Assembly (NCBI GenBank): GCA_016271365.2
Contig: CM057459.1
Location: 819,637,001-819,701,000 of the forward strand
Reading direction: 5' to 3'
DNA from: Neoceratodus forsteri
Taxonomy: Eukaryota; Chordata; Ceratodontiformes; Ceratodontidae
Length of the DNA: 64,000 nt
The notes beneath the pieces are model-generated. The model saw only the letters and a program-made list of their open reading frames with translations. It made no database searches and was not told where the DNA came from. Position 1 is the stretch's first letter. Every line of letters begins with the position of its first letter. Position numbers and translations under genes: made by a program. Positions 10,470 to 22,350 of the stretch are shown piece by piece.

Positions 10470-13215
10470 GGGGGGGCTCAAGTTTCACTAAACCCAGCAG
10501 TAGGCTAGGCAGAAATCTAGGACAGTCTATTGATTGCACTCCTACCTCCCATAATTTAGGACCAGGTAGTGGTGCTTGCAATATGCACACTGTACACACC
10601 CTTGCCTGGCCTACATGCATGCTGCTTGCCAGAATTTTTCTGTGCAAAAATAAAGCAGTACTGCTGCTTACAACAATTGTTTTGTACTAAAATGCAGCAG
10701 AACTTTTTATGCATTTACAAAAAAAAGTTAATTGCAGTATTTCTGCTTTAGAAATCTTTGTGCAAAAAATATTTATGGTGTGATCTGAGGTTTGGCTCAG
10801 GTTTCAGGAAAGTCAGTAGGTATCAGTAGTCTCGGAGGGCAGCTAGATGACTCCACTCCCACCCCCATGGTTTAGGGCTAGGAAGTGATGCTTGCAGTGT
10901 GAACACACCGTTGCCTGCCCTGCATGCTTGCTGCTTGCAAGAATTTTTCTGTGCTAAAATAAAGGAGTACTGCTGCTTGCAAGAATTTTTTTTGTACTAA
11001 AAATAAAGAACTTTTGTGTATTTACACAAAAAAAATAATTGTAATAGTTCAACTGTAGAAATCTCTGACTTAAAGATATTTCTGGTGTAATCTGAAGTTG
11101 GACTCAGGTTTCAGGAAGGTAAGTACTGTAGCTGCCAGCAGTCTCAGAGGGCAGTTGACTGACTGCACTCCCACCTCCCATGGTTTAGGACTAGGTAGAG
11201 ATGCTTGCAGTCTGCACACACCCTTGCCTGCCTTGTGTGCATGGTGCTTGCAAGAATTATTCTGTGTTAAAATAAAGCAGTACTGCTGCTTTCAAGAATT
11301 ATTTGCACTAAAATAAAGCAGAACTTTTGTGTATTTACAAAAAAAAATAATAGCAGTAGTTCTGCTGTTGAAATCTCTGTGTAAAAAATATTTGTGGTGT
11401 AATCTGAGGTTGGGCTCAGTTTTCAGGAAAGTCAGAAGCTGCCAGCAGTTTTAGAGGGCAGTCGGCTGACTGCAATCCCACCCCCCACCCAGTTTAGGGA
11501 TAGATAGTGATGCTTGCAGTGTGAACACACCCTTCCTCACCCTGCATGCATGCTGCTTGCAATAATTTGTCTGTGCTAAAATAAAGCAGTACTGCTGCTA
11601 CCAAAGAGTTTATTGTACTAAAATACAGTAGAACTTTTGTGCATTTACAAAAAAAAATAATAATTGCAGTATTTCTGCTGTAGAAATCTCAGTGCAAAAA
11701 TATTTGTGGTGTAATCTGAGGTTGAACTGAGGTTTCAGGAAAGTTACTAGCTGCCAGCCGTCTCTGAGGAAAGTCAACTGAATGCACTCCTACCCCTCAA
11801 TGGTTTAGGGCTAGGTAGTGACACTAGCAGTGTGTGCACACCCTTTCCCACCTTGCGTGCGTGCTGCTTGCAATAATTTGTCTGTGCTAAAATAAAGCAG
11901 TACTGCTGCTTGCAAGATTTATTTGTACAAAAGTAAAGCAGAACATTTGTGCATTTGCAAAATAAATAATTGCTGTAGTTCTGCTGTAGAAATCACTCTG
12001 TCAAAAATATTTGTGGTGTAATCTGAGTTTGGGCACAGGTTTCAGGAAAGTCAGTAGCCACCAGCAGTCTTGGAGGGCAGTTGGCTGATTGCACTTCCAC
12101 CCCCCAGAGTTTAGAGCTAGGTAGTGATGCTTCCAGTGTGCATACACCCTTGCCTGCCCTGCATGAATGCTGCTTGCAATATATTTTCTGTGCTAAAATA
12201 AAGCAGTACTGCTGCTTGCAAGAATTTTTTGTACTAAAATAAAACAGAACTTTTGTGTATTTAAAAACAAAAATAATTGCAGTAGTTCTGCTGTAGAAAT
12301 CTCTCTGTAAAAATTATTTGTAGTGTAATCTGAGGTTGGGCTTGGGTTTCAGGAAAGTTAGTAGCTGCCAGCAGTCTCTGAGGACAGTCAACTGACTGCA
12401 CTTCCACCCCCCACCATTTAATGCTAGGTAGTGATGCTTGCAGTGTGCACAGACCCTTTGCCACCCTGCATGCTTGCTGCATGCAAGACTTCTTCTGTGC
12501 TAAAATAAAGCAATACTGCCGCTTGCATGAATGCATGCTGCTTGCAATATATTTTCTTTGCTAAAATAAAGCAGTACTGCTGCTTGCTAGAATTTTTTGA
12601 ACTAAAATAAAGCAGAACTTTTGTGCATTAAAAAAAATAATAATTGCAGTAGTTCTGCTGTAGAAATCTCTGTGTGAAAAATATTTGTGGTATAATCTGA
12701 GTTTGGGCTCTGGTTGCAGGAAAGTCAGTAGCTACCAGCAGTCTCAGAGAGCAGTAGGGTTGACTGCACTCCCACTCCCCATGGTTTAGGGCTGGGTTGT
12801 GACATTTCCAGTGTGTGTATACCCTTGCCTGCCCTGCATGTGTGCTGCTTGCAAGAATTTTTCTGTCCTAAAATAAAGCAGTACTTCTGCTTGCATGAAT
12901 TGTTTGCATTAAAATACAGCAGAACTGTTGTGCATTTACAAAAAAAATATATATATTTGCAGTAGTTCTGCTATAGAAATCTTTGTGTAAAAAAGTACCT
13001 GTGGTGAAATCTGAAGTTGGGCTCGGGTTTCAGGAAAGTCAGTAGCTTCCAGCAGTCTCGGAGGGCAGTCGGTTGAGTGCACTGCCTGCCCCTAGTTTAG
13101 AGCTAGGTAGTGATGTGTGCAGTGTGCACACACCCTTTCCTGCCCTGCATGCGTGCTGCTTGCAAGAATTGTTCTGTGCTAAAATAAAGCAGAACTTTTG
13201 TACATTTTCAAAGTA
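10470..13215 (+). repeat. Tandem array, ~307-314-bp unit, about 9 copies
   Basis: A diverged satellite. The landmark tttcaggaaag occurs at about 10,802, 11,109, 11,421, 11,733, 12,040, 12,347, 12,714 and 13,028, giving spacings of 307, 312, 312, 307, 307, 367 and 314. A further, more diverged unit starts near 10,470. The 367 spacing comes from an extra ~60-bp internal duplication near 12,530-12,590. Each unit contains two aaaataaagcag-type blocks, an A-rich run, ctgctgtagaaatctc, and a C-rich actgcactcccaccccc block. The open frames inside it are short and not conserved between units, so I treat them as non-coding. The array ends directly before a hAT-like coding region. Confidence 0.92.
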
Positions 13216-13262
13216 TTAAATAATTGAGAGTGTTTAGAACTTGTTAGCATAGACAAAGACAA

Positions 13263-14395
13263 TGGCAGGTTCAGGTGGAAAAAAAAATACTTGGTCTAGC
13301 CCATGCAAATCTACAATGGAGGAGCAGGTTGGTGATGCTGAACCTGAATGTGAGTAACGATCAGCCCGTATTTGATGCCCAGAATTTCTCTTTACCCCTT
13401 CCAAGCCTATGTCTTCCAGCAACAGTAGAACTGTGGCTGGTACAGGACAAAGTGACACAAAAAGAACAAGCAGAAAGACACTGTTCTCAACTCCCACCAC
13501 AACTACAAATGTGTCCCATCTCTTATCAATACCATCACATCTGTCATTACTACCACCACCACTATATAAAGTCTGTCTTCATTGTCCACAATAACTGGCA
13601 GCATGACTACTACAGACAGTCCTGCAACTGTGATTTGTACTCCAGCCACTAGTAATACTATGAAACTTGCCACTACTGCCACTACCTGAACACTATCACT
13701 ACAGTCTGGTATACCTGCCATGGTGCATATTACCAGTATGACCACTACAGTTGATACAGTTATGCCTTCTGCTTCGCTGCTTCTCAGTACTCATGAAAAA
13801 GTTTTAGAGGATGACCAGTGATCTGGTTCTGAGTATTTCCCTCCACATGATGAATTGCCTAGTGACATGTCATCTTCTTCATCAGAGGCACATTTGAGTG
13901 ACTTTGAATATGAGGAAGAGTATGCTGTGTACCGTGAGGGCAGAAAAAAAAGGTAGCTGGCAAAACAGACTCTATGTGTAGCACTAGCAGCAAGGATGGT
14001 AGAAGTAACAGCAAGGGTACGGGTAAGGGTCCTCCTCCCTCTAAGAAGACCAAACAATCAACACTAATGTCTTCAGCAGACTCCATCACAGCTTGAAGGA
14101 CAGCCAAGTGATGGCAGCACTGGCATGGCACAAACAGAGGCAGTGGTCACAGGGCAAGAACATCAAACCAAGACAGGCACATCTGTTGAAAAAAGAAGCA
14201 GAGGATGTGGTACTATCAGAATCACTGGTAACTGTAGTGTTAAAAGTGGTGTGTGGCTGCATTTCACTGTGATAAAGGAGGACACAAGGAAGACAGCCTG
14301 CTCTTTTTGCAACACCACTATAAGCTGGGGAAACTCACTCTCTAACTTAACCACAACACCATTACAGAGCCACTTGAAGCTTAAGCACCCTCAAG
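13263..14395 (+). pseudogene. hAT-like transposase N-terminus with BED zinc finger
   Basis: hAT transposases cut and paste their own DNA, and many carry an N-terminal BED zinc finger that binds the transposon ends. A plausible start is the ATG at 13,263 (M-A-G-S-G-G-K-K). There follow Ser/Thr-rich frames, an acidic stretch near 13,860-13,940 and a basic stretch near 13,940-14,050. A BED finger lies at about 14,236-14,392: V-W-L-H-F, then C-x2-C (C-S-F-C), then L-x2-H-L-x4-H (H-L-K-L-K-H). The spacing matches the family. Several stops and frame changes lie upstream of the finger. The catalytic hAT domain is absent, because the reading stops at 14,395 where an L2-like LINE 3' end begins. It could instead be a captured BED-domain gene, but transposon context is more likely. 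Confidence 0.7.
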
Positions 14396-14396
14396 T

Positions 14397-15100
14397 GTAT
14401 TTACTTTATTTATTAATTGGTTGCATCAGAAATGCATACCTTTGAGTCAGAGACACATTTGTGAAGGTTCTACATCAGATAACATACAGATATTCGACAT
14501 TAACTTCACATATTACAGTTAGTTACAAATCGTGAAGTGCAGCTGCATGCAGGTAGCATTGTCATGAGAGCATCCAGGTTGTACATTGCGGACAATTATC
14601 CATTATTTACATTACATTCAAGTTACACGGTCTTATATACAGTAAAATTGCAACTGCCAGCAGGAAGCATGGCTGTACATCAGGTTGTACAATAAACATA
14701 TTTATTCAAAATTACATTTTGTTCGATCAGGTATAAAGCAGCTACCAGTTATAGCTTAGTCATAGGTATATAGCAGCTATCATTTGTAGCTTAGTCATAG
14801 GCAGCATCAATGGTCTATACTAGGATATAATTTACCAAGCTGGGGGAGTAGGTTGGAGGGCTGGCGTTCCAAGTGTGCCTTAGCCCGCAGGCAGTAAAAC
14901 TTATGGTTGAAATGTCTGTAAGTGGGACTAAGGGCAGGGAGGCATACCAAAGAGTATGGCTAGAGACAGTTGCATGCCCCTTCATGTTGAATCTGTTCCC
15001 TAAGAAGGTGTTTGAAGTGGCCAATTTTTGTTTCAGTGAGGATGGTACTTGGGAGGACATTTAACCAGAGGGGTGCCCTGTAACAAAAAGTTCTTCAGCC
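14397..15100 (-). mobile_element. L2-like LINE, 3' end (5'-truncated)
   Basis: On the - strand the right part (about 14,815-15,085) decodes to a fragment like the C-terminus of L2-type ORF2. It has a decayed P-x-W-N-x-L-P-like segment, then S-S-L-K-Q-K-L and scattered hydrophobics. A 3' UTR runs left and ends in an AATAAATAAAG-type tail at 14,397-14,420. It interrupts the hAT-like reading frame right after the BED finger. I could not place a target duplication with confidence, and the right border is approximate. Confidence 0.5.
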
Positions 15101-16150
15101 CATGGCTTATCTACAGAAAGGGACCTGGTTACAGGATTTACTGGAGCTATGGGTACATTTAGGGGCAGGAGTAGGTTGAAGAAGGGCTGAGAAGCCAAGA
15201 GGTGCATGACCATTAGTGATTTTCTTTGTGAGAAGCAGGTCTGGTATTTAAGCCTTCCATCAAAATCAAGCCAGTTTATGAGGGTGCAGAGAGAGCAAGT
15301 GTCTTCCTATCATGGGGAGGCCTTACTCCTGACTCTACCATTCTGTACTCCAACCAGTGGATAGGCTCTTGTGGGAGCTTAGCTCACAGCACACTACCCT
15401 GAATTTGTGCCAAAGGCAGACCTACGTGGAAGTTCTGCAGTCCCTAGCCTGGCTCATGTGGGAGCTTGGCCTGCAGCTCATTAACTCCAGATTCCTGCTC
15501 ACAGCGGACCTACATGGTGGTCCCAACTTTCCAGATGACCACAAGAAGCTTACCTTCCTTGAATGCCCTTTCTGGATTCTGCCCTTGACAGTTCTACTTG
15601 GGAGGTCTATCCACCATCACTCTGGCCTACAGGGCTTAACAGTATGCACAGCTACTGTGGATTCCATACCTGGCCGAATCATACAGATTTCAATTCATCC
15701 CAGCTCGGCTCATGAGGAACCTTAAAACCCAGAAACACTCTTTAGGATTCTCAGCTATATAGTTTATCACCATCTGTGGATAAGGACCTATTTTGTATCA
15801 GCCAACTGCCAAGGACCTCCCGCCTCTTCTACGTGGATTGCACACTCACCACACACATCAAAGAAGATTCCAGATAAGAAGAATTCAGAGACCCATTTCC
15901 TTCTAGACGTTTCCCTCCAAGATGCTGAGAGAGAGAGAGAGAGAAAGCAGCCAGAGCTTCCTTAAATGAAGGATGTTATTTAATAGACTACACTGAATTG
16001 AATTATTACTTTTTGGACCTGTATAAGTAACTAGTATTGATTCTCAGTTTTTGGGGTTGACTTTTCTTAGTTTAACTTTTATTTGCCAGGGAGGAACTGC
16101 AACTGGGAGATATTTGTGACTAGACCTGTTACTTAACCTCTGTGAAATAG
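15101..16150. other. Unassigned stretch
   Basis: No recognised gene. A 122-codon open frame (15,357-15,725, +) has two short internal repeats built on a LLWEL/LMWEL motif but no domain I can name. A short (GA)n run occurs at about 15,930-15,945. It may hold the rest of the hAT element. Confidence 0.35.
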
Positions 16151-16961
16151 GTGTCTGAAAGGAAGGAAGACACTCCCCGGGGTGGAGGGTAAGAGTTGTA
16201 GTTGATTGTTTCTGGAAGGCACAGGTTTACTCTCACCCTCCCTCCCTACCCCTTACCCCATCTGTCCCAAGCGCATAACTTCCTTTATAGCAGGGGTTCT
16301 GACTTCACTTCCCTAAAACTACTAACAACATACACCTGTTCAAATCCTTAAAGGCACAGCACACTGAATAGCGGGTAGAGACACTCAAAAGCTTGCACAC
16401 ACTAAAACAAGAACAAAACCAACAAAAAAAGAAAACCATCTGTAACAGAAAGGGACACAGACATGTGGGGGAGTGGTGCAGTGCACTGGTTATGGAACAG
16501 CAGTCTTCCAGGAGACTTTCTGGAGACTGCTCTGCTGACCTATTTGCAGGCACTTCTCTGGTCTGAGGGAGGAGGTTGTTCGTCTCCATGCTTACCTGGC
16601 AAGGATTTGGGAAACCTACTCCCCCACCCAGGGACCACCCAGGCCACTCCCATTACCTCAGAGATTGCCAAGAAAAAGGAGTGGCTGGACCACAGTGGGC
16701 TCCAGCAGGGTGAGGGTGGTGTAACAGAGGCACATCCCTCCAGTTCTGCCTCTCCACAATTAATTCACCACTCTGGTGGAGTATGATTCCTTTGTGGAGG
16801 CACCCACAGTGGAGACCAAGGAGGATGCAGGGAACCTCCACAATGGAGACCCACAGGAGGGTGGCACAGGACCCCACAGGGGAAGAAAACAACTCCTGGT
16901 GGGGGACTCAATTGTTAGGGGGTAGAACTGGGGGAGGGAGGGGAAAGGGAGGTATGGTGCC

Positions 16962-17297
16962 ATGACTTGGAGGGACAGGAAACAAATCCTCAGGATCATG
17001 GGAGCAGCTGCAAGGGGGAGTGAGTGGGATGTCATTATCCACCTAGGGACAAATGATCTGATTGAGAATGGGATCAGAGCAGTTCAACAGGAGTTTGTGG
17101 AGTTGGGACGGGGCCTTAGACAAGTAGCACACATGGTAACTTTCTTGGAAGTGCTACCTGTCTATGGCATGGATGAGGCCAGGGTACTCTGTACCATGGG
17201 ATTCAATGACTGTTTGAAAAACTGGTGCAGATCTCGGATTTGGCTTCATTGGGGATTGGGGCTCCACCTGGAAGGATGCAGACCTATACTGGTATGA
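16962..17297 (+). pseudogene. CR1 ORF1, esterase (SGNH-like) domain
   Basis: Tetrapod CR1 elements often carry an ORF1 with an SGNH-type esterase domain, thought to help association with membranes or nucleic acid. Here the reading includes V-I-I-H-L-G-T-N-D-L near 17,030-17,060, the conserved block that holds the G-x-N-D motif. It is followed by a helix with F-V-E-L-G-R-G-L-R and then F-L-E-V-L-P-V-Y-G at about 17,140-17,170. The upstream part (16,460-16,960) is Pro/Gly-rich and broken. The downstream C-terminal part is frameshifted. The frame is open for 111 codons only. Confidence 0.75.
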
Positions 17298-17565
17298 TGG
17301 TCTGTATCTATTCAGGAGGGGAACCAGGATTCTAGGTGATAGGTTTAAATGCTTAATTGGAAAGCATTTAAACTAGCCGAGAGGGGAGGCACTGAAAAGG
17401 GGAAGGAAAATCATAGCTCCCAACCAAAAATTAGGATAGTTAGTGAGGTAAATACCAAGATAAAGCAGTCAATAGGAGAAGGGCAGAGGTAAAGGGAGAA
17501 AAAGACAAAGGCAGTAAGGACAGGGATGGGGCAAAAAGAAATAATGTCATTAAAAATGGAGGGTA

Positions 17566-18006
17566 ATGAATACCAATGCCCATAGTCTAGGTACAAATCT
17601 CTCCAAAAAGCTGGTCTTGATGGAAGAGGGATGCCTGGATCTCATTTCACTCACAGAAACATGTTACACAGAGAACCATGACTGGGATGTCAACATACCA
17701 GGGTACACAATCTACAAGAGGGACAGGGAGGGAAGAAGAGGAGGTGGAGTAGCTCTCTCTGTAAGGGAAGGGATTAGAGCATCAGAACTAAAGGGTAAAC
17801 AGAGAGGAGAGGAGGCACTGTGGGTCATCCTGGAGACTGGAAATGGCACCACAATCCACACAGGAGTTGTATACAGACCCCGTATCAGGGGGAGGAAATG
17901 GACAAGGAAACAGGCAAGAAGGTGGGGTGAAGCAACAATGGGGAAACATCAAAACTGCCATCACAGAGGCTTGTTGCTTTGTGTGAAGCAAATAAATCAA
18001 AACTAA
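17566..18006 (+). pseudogene. CR1 ORF2, endonuclease part
   Basis: N-terminal APE-type endonuclease of CR1 ORF2, which nicks the target. Visible motifs: an N-A-H-S-L start, K-L-V-L-M-E-E, D-L-I-S-L-T-E-T (the catalytic Glu block, near 17,635-17,660), W-D-V-N-I-P-G-Y, then R-R-G-G-G-V-A-L and G-V-V-Y-R-P. About 145 codons are open. The G-D-F-N and S-D-H blocks expected downstream are missing, because the reading jumps to the linker and RT after 18,006, which indicates an internal deletion. Confidence 0.8.
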
Positions 18007-18009
18007 AGA

Positions 18010-19964
18010 AAAAAGCACTATGGTTCTCAAAATAAGTGGCAGGGAAGGTTAGGGAGAAAAATATAGCATTCAGGAAGTATAAGGAAACACAGAAGGAGCA
18101 GGACAGAGAACTGTACTAGTTAAAGCAGAAGGGAGCAGGGAAGGCAGTCAGAATAGCAAAGGCCCAAACCTAGGATAAGATAGCCAGTTTAGTTAAGAAG
18201 GGGGATAAAACCTTTTATAGGTACATTAGGGAGCAAAGAAAGACTAAGGCAGGGTTACTGAGGCTGAATAAAGAGGAAGGTGGTTGGGCAGAGAGGGAAA
18301 GTGAAAAAGCAAGGATACTGAATGAATACTTCTGCTTAGTATTCACAATGGAAGAGTTGGGGAAATACCTAATCCAGTCAATAGAAGCACTTGGATAGGA
18401 GGGTTGATTTTAGTCCTTTCACAGAAGAAAGGGTTCTGAAAGAACTCTTAAAACTTAAGGTGGATAAAGCAATGGGGTTTGATGGGATTCACCCCAGAAT
18501 TCTAAAAGAACTAAGAGAAGAACTAATAACACCACTGACTTCCCTTTTTAAGAAATGATGGGAGGATGGTGTGGTACCTGAGGACTGAAGGAGGGTGAAT
18601 GAGATTCCCCTTCACAAAAGTGGGAGCAAGACAGAGGCATGAAACTACAGACCTGTCAGTTTGACTTCAATGGTAGGGAAAATGATAAAATCACTTCTGA
18701 AGGAAAGAATTATTGAGTACCTAGAGGCCATTGGGGCACAGGACCCAAGGCAGCATGGATTCACAGCAGGAAGGTCATGTCAGACAAATCTAATTGATTT
18801 CTTTGACTGGGTGACCAAAGTAGTAGACCAGGGAGGGGCTGTGGTCATGGCCTACCTAGACTTTAGCAAGGGATTTGACACACTCCAGCACAAAAGATTA
18901 CTAAACAAATTATCCAGCCTGGGAGTGGGTCCCAGTTTGGTAGCCTGGGTAAAACACTGACTGAACAACAGGACACAGAGGGTAATAGTAAATGGAGTCC
19001 ACAGTGAAGAAAGGGAGGTTACTATTGGGGTACCGCAGGGTTCATTACTGGGGCTGGTCCTTTTAATGTCTTTATAAGTGACATTGTAGAGGGACTGGAA
19101 GGAAAAGTATGTCTCTTTGCAGATGACACAAAGATCTGCAACAGGGTTGATACGCAAGGTGGGGTGGAAAGGATGAAAAGGGACTTGGCAAGGTTGGAGG
19201 AATGGTCAAATGTATGGCAGCTTAGATTCAATGCAAAGAAGTGCAATGTAATGCACCTGGGAAAAAATAAAAACAGGGGAAAAGTACACAATGGAGGGGG
19301 TGAGGTACTGACAACAACAAAAATGGAAACGGTCCTGGGAGTAGTCATATCAGATGACCTATACGTGGGCCAGCAATGTGGGAAGGCAGTAAGGAGGGCT
19401 GGGGGGATACTGGGATGCATAGGGAAAGGCATCACCAGTAGAAAACAAGAAGTTCTTGGCCCTCTGTACAGACTGTTGCTAAGACCACATCTAGAGTACT
19501 GTGTTGAGTTCTGGAGACCCCATCTTAGCAAAAACATAGACAGGGTGGAGGCTATCCAGATGAGGGCAACCAAAATGGTGCAGGATCTGCACCAGAAGAC
19601 ATGTGAAGAAAGACTAAAGGAGCTTACGATGTATAGCCTCGAGGAAAGGAGGGAGAGGGGGGACATGATTGAAACTTTCAAATACCTCAAGGGAATCAAC
19701 AAAGTCCCAAGAGAGTAGCATCTTTCAGAAAAAGAGAAAAAGAGATGTGCAAGAACAAGGGGGTACAATTTGAAGATAGAGCAGGGATGGCTCAGAGGTA
19801 ATGTGAGGAAGTATTTCTTCACAGAAAGGTTTGTAGATGCATGCAACAGTATTCCTGAGGAGGTCGTAGAGTCAAAAACAGTGGGGGAATTCAAGAATGC
19901 ATGGGACAGACATAAGGCAATTCTAGTGAGGGGGGTAGGAGGAAGTTGGATGTTGGTTAACTAG
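18010..19964 (+). pseudogene. CR1 ORF2, linker, RT and C-terminal part
   Basis: Reverse transcriptase region. From 18,470 it reads K-A-M-G-F-D-G-I-H-P, then Q-H-G-F-T-A-G-R-S-C, Y-L-D-F-S-K-G-F-D (18,855-18,880; usually KAFD), and G-V-P-Q-G-S-L-L-G (19,028-19,054). After a frameshift near 19,060 comes catalytic F-A-D-D at 19,116-19,127. The thumb and C-terminus (R-F-N-A-K-K-C, then L-R-P-H-L-E-Y-C near 19,490) are open for 184 codons to 19,718. The last piece (19,770-19,964) has R-K-Y-F-F-T-E-R and W-D-R-H-K-A. Stops at about 18,958 and 19,716 break the chain. The catalytic Asp pair is preserved. Confidence 0.88.
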
Positions 19965-20239
19965 GATCTGCAGCTTATCCGTTAGGTAGGAAAATGAGCA
20001 GACTAGGTGGGCCAAGCGGTCCTTATCTGCCATCAGATTCTATGTTTCTATATTGCTATGTTTCTCTGTTTCTATATTTATATGTTAAGGTTCCGAGTGC
20101 ACATTTTTTAGCTTACTATTACCTCGTCTTAGTATGCCCAGAGGAAGGGCAGTTTGACAGCCATGGTTTCTTAGAGGTTATCCCCACAGGAGTGTTTTTT
20201 CTCTCCTTTGTGCTGCCATTCACACTCTCTGAGTTGGAG

Positions 20240-20600
20240 TAGGTCTTCATGCTAATTCTTTTTGTGTCTTAATTTTCCTCCTGATCCCAGCCTCCCAACA
20301 TAAGGGCTGAGAATGAGTAAAGCTAAAGTAATGTATAATCATACATTCACAGAAGCACGTTATTCCCCCACATTGAATGGGAGGGCTTAGTCCGTGGTTC
20401 AGTGAGGGAATGACTCCACCCCCTAACACTACTTAAGCATGTCTCCTAACTCAATCAGCGCTTAGTTCACTTTGGACACCCTCCATCCTCCCCACCTCCT
20501 ACTACTCAGCACTCTTCCCCCTTCTCCAAGCCTTTATTTTCCTCCCGATCCTGGCGTCTTGATAAAAGGGGTGGGAACCAGTAAAGCCAAAGTAATATAT
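20240..20600 (+). repeat. Two diverged copies of a short direct repeat
   Basis: A segment running cctcctgatcccagcctccc, then aagggctgagaatgagtaaa and taatgtataatcatacattc (about 20,275-20,370), recurs starting at about 20,535 (cctcccgatcctggcgtctt ... aggggtgggaaccagtaaag). The second copy is split at 20,598 by a 591-bp insert and resumes at 21,190. Confidence 0.7.
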
Positions 20601-21189
20601 TTTTTTTGTTTTTCCTCTTTATACTCCTCTGCTCCTGGCCAGCATCTCCTTTGGGCCCTCAAGGTCCTATCCCATCTGCTCACCATCCCCACGACCTACC
20701 CCTACCCCAGATTGCAGCCCCCTGGAGGTAGCCCGGCATAACCCTTCGCCAGGTGGGTCCCGCTCCTCCGAGGGGGAAGGCACCAGTGGGGATCATCCAG
20801 CGCACTGCGGTATCGGCTGCAGGTGCTGCTGAGGTGGGAGATCGTGGGGCCGTGACAGCAGCGAGAAGAATGGAGAGCCGTCATTTGGCTAGCCAGGGAG
20901 CCATTTTCTGGTTTTCTCCCTTGGAGAGTGATGTACCTGACGTCAAGGCGAACGCCGACATCCGTCACTCCCCCAGAAATTTGAGCCCTGACACTGCCAT
21001 GCTCCCGGCCTCCACCAGGGGCCAGCGGGTGCCCAGCTCACATCCTACCCCCCCCCCGGAGAAGGCGAGCTGTCTATGGATGCTCCAACCTTCTCCCCCG
21101 GCTGGCTCTCTGATGACCCGAGTCCATTCCCAAACCCGGGTCGCCGGCGTCACAAGCAGAAATCCAGTCGCTGTGCCGATGAGCCGGCA
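20599..21189 (-). mobile_element. GC-rich retroinsert with 12-bp target duplication
   Basis: A 591-bp insertion bounded by ccaaagtaatat at 20,587-20,598 and 21,190-21,201. The left end is a T-rich run (an A-rich tail on the - strand), which suggests a retroposed - strand transcript. The body is much more GC- and CpG-rich than its surroundings. I found no coding match. It could be a processed copy of a host transcript, a LINE 5' region or a SINE-like element. Confidence 0.65.
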
Positions 21190-21201
21190 CCAAAGTAATA
21201 T

Positions 21202-22059
21202 TTAATCATACGTTCACACAAGCATGTTATTTCCTCACTTTGAACCTAGGTTCATGTAAAATTTTGCTCAATAAATAATTTGATTACAAAAAAAAGAGAT
21301 TGTAACATAGCGGCCCTCTAGCATGGAAACAGTACTGCACCCCAGACACTACAGCAACCATACATGCAGCTGACTGTACTCACCTGGCTTTGGCACACTG
21401 CCACTGTTGATCATGTCTGTCAGCTGATGGAGTCACCTTCTTTTGTCCATCCCTCCTGGACAGGTTGCTAAACTGATGGTGACTCTGGTCCCCTGTCTGT
21501 GCTATGCCTGTCTGACATGTCGGGTCCTGCAGCACTGATGTCTAGACCTGACTCCTGGGCTTCTCTGATGCCCCTCTCCCCTCACCCAGCAGCTGCTTCT
21601 TCCTGATGACCATCAGGTCTACTAGGTCGACCAGTTCAATGTCATCCATTTTGTGTCCCTCTGCCTCACCCCTCTGACCCTTGATCTCCCATCAGACATG
21701 TGAAACTCTTAACTGCTATCCCTTTACATCCAGGTGCTGTTAGGTCTGCACTGGTACAGTGTAGTAGGCCACCAGTTAGTACTGCACATTTCTGCATTAA
21801 CACAGTGACAATTTGATTAGCACAGCCCTATGCATGTTTCTGATGGGGGGGGGCCTTGGTGCATAACAGGAACAGAGTGGCACGAGCACATGGTGCATAT
21901 GCACTGGACAGCGCTGCACAGTATCCCGTTAGGAGAGTGACATAAATTTGTTTCTGTATTTAGAGCAACTTCCCATTGCCAATACTGAGAGGGATGATGG
22001 TGATATCTGGTTGCCAGCTCTCAGTCTTGGCTTTTGCCCCTTGGTCATGCCCCCCCCTC
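21202..22059. other. Unassigned stretch
   Basis: Contains the end of the split repeat (21,190-21,290, ending in AATAAA and an A-rich tail at about 21,270-21,297) and then about 760 bp with no gene I recognise. Confidence 0.35.
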
Positions 22060-22350
22060 GGAATTAGTTATTTAAAGTTAGGGGGCTAAAGTTTAAGTGG
22101 GTGCAGGGGGTGTAGCCCCCCTGCATGGGGGTGAGGGGAGCAAAGTCCCCCTCAAAAACCAACTGTTTCCCAGGAGGGCACTTTGGCGCTGTACCCCCTA
22201 AGAGAGAAATGCCTGTTGCAGTAATGCAAGGTGGCATTTTGCCGGCACAATAATCGATGTCAGTAAAATGTTTTTTTGTCACAACGTGGTAGAACCACAC
22301 TCTACATTTGCAAAGCCATATCATGATATCATAGTGGTATGCTAACATAG
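22060..22350 (+). repeat. Dispersed repeat with G/C-run motif, copy 1
   Basis: Has alternating G-run and C-run blocks (gggtgcaggggg, agcccccctgcatggggg, aaagtccccctcaaaaacca). A related block occurs at about 35,380-35,630 (aggggggtgcagagggctaa, cacagtcccacaagcaaaaa). Both are followed by an AT-rich section with ccatatcatgatatca or tattatgatatgg. They are probably copies of one non-autonomous element, but the similarity is patchy. Confidence 0.35.

Larger units (their letters stand above)
16160..20085 (+). mobile_element. CR1 LINE, nearly full length, decayed
   Basis: A + strand CR1 with 5' UTR, ORF1 (esterase), ORF2 (EN and RT) and a characteristic 3' end. The 3' end, at about 20,005-20,075, reads gtgggccaagcggtcctta, continues through tctgccatc and finishes in ttctatgtttctat-type short repeats, the known CR1 tail in reptiles, birds and amphibians. 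The 5' border is approximate. Numerous stops and single-base indels make it inactive. A second CR1 copy lies on the opposite strand at 23,528-26,090. Confidence 0.88.

Noticed and set aside
10470..13215. CRISPR-like repeats
   Set aside because: Units are ~310 bp, diverged along their whole length, with no short identical repeats and unique spacers.
15357..15725. Possible host or viral coding frame
   Set aside because: No domain recognised and the internal repeats are short. Not enough support to call a gene.
19022..19894. 290-codon - strand open frame
   Set aside because: It is the antisense shadow of the CR1 reverse transcriptase; the + strand carries the conserved motifs.
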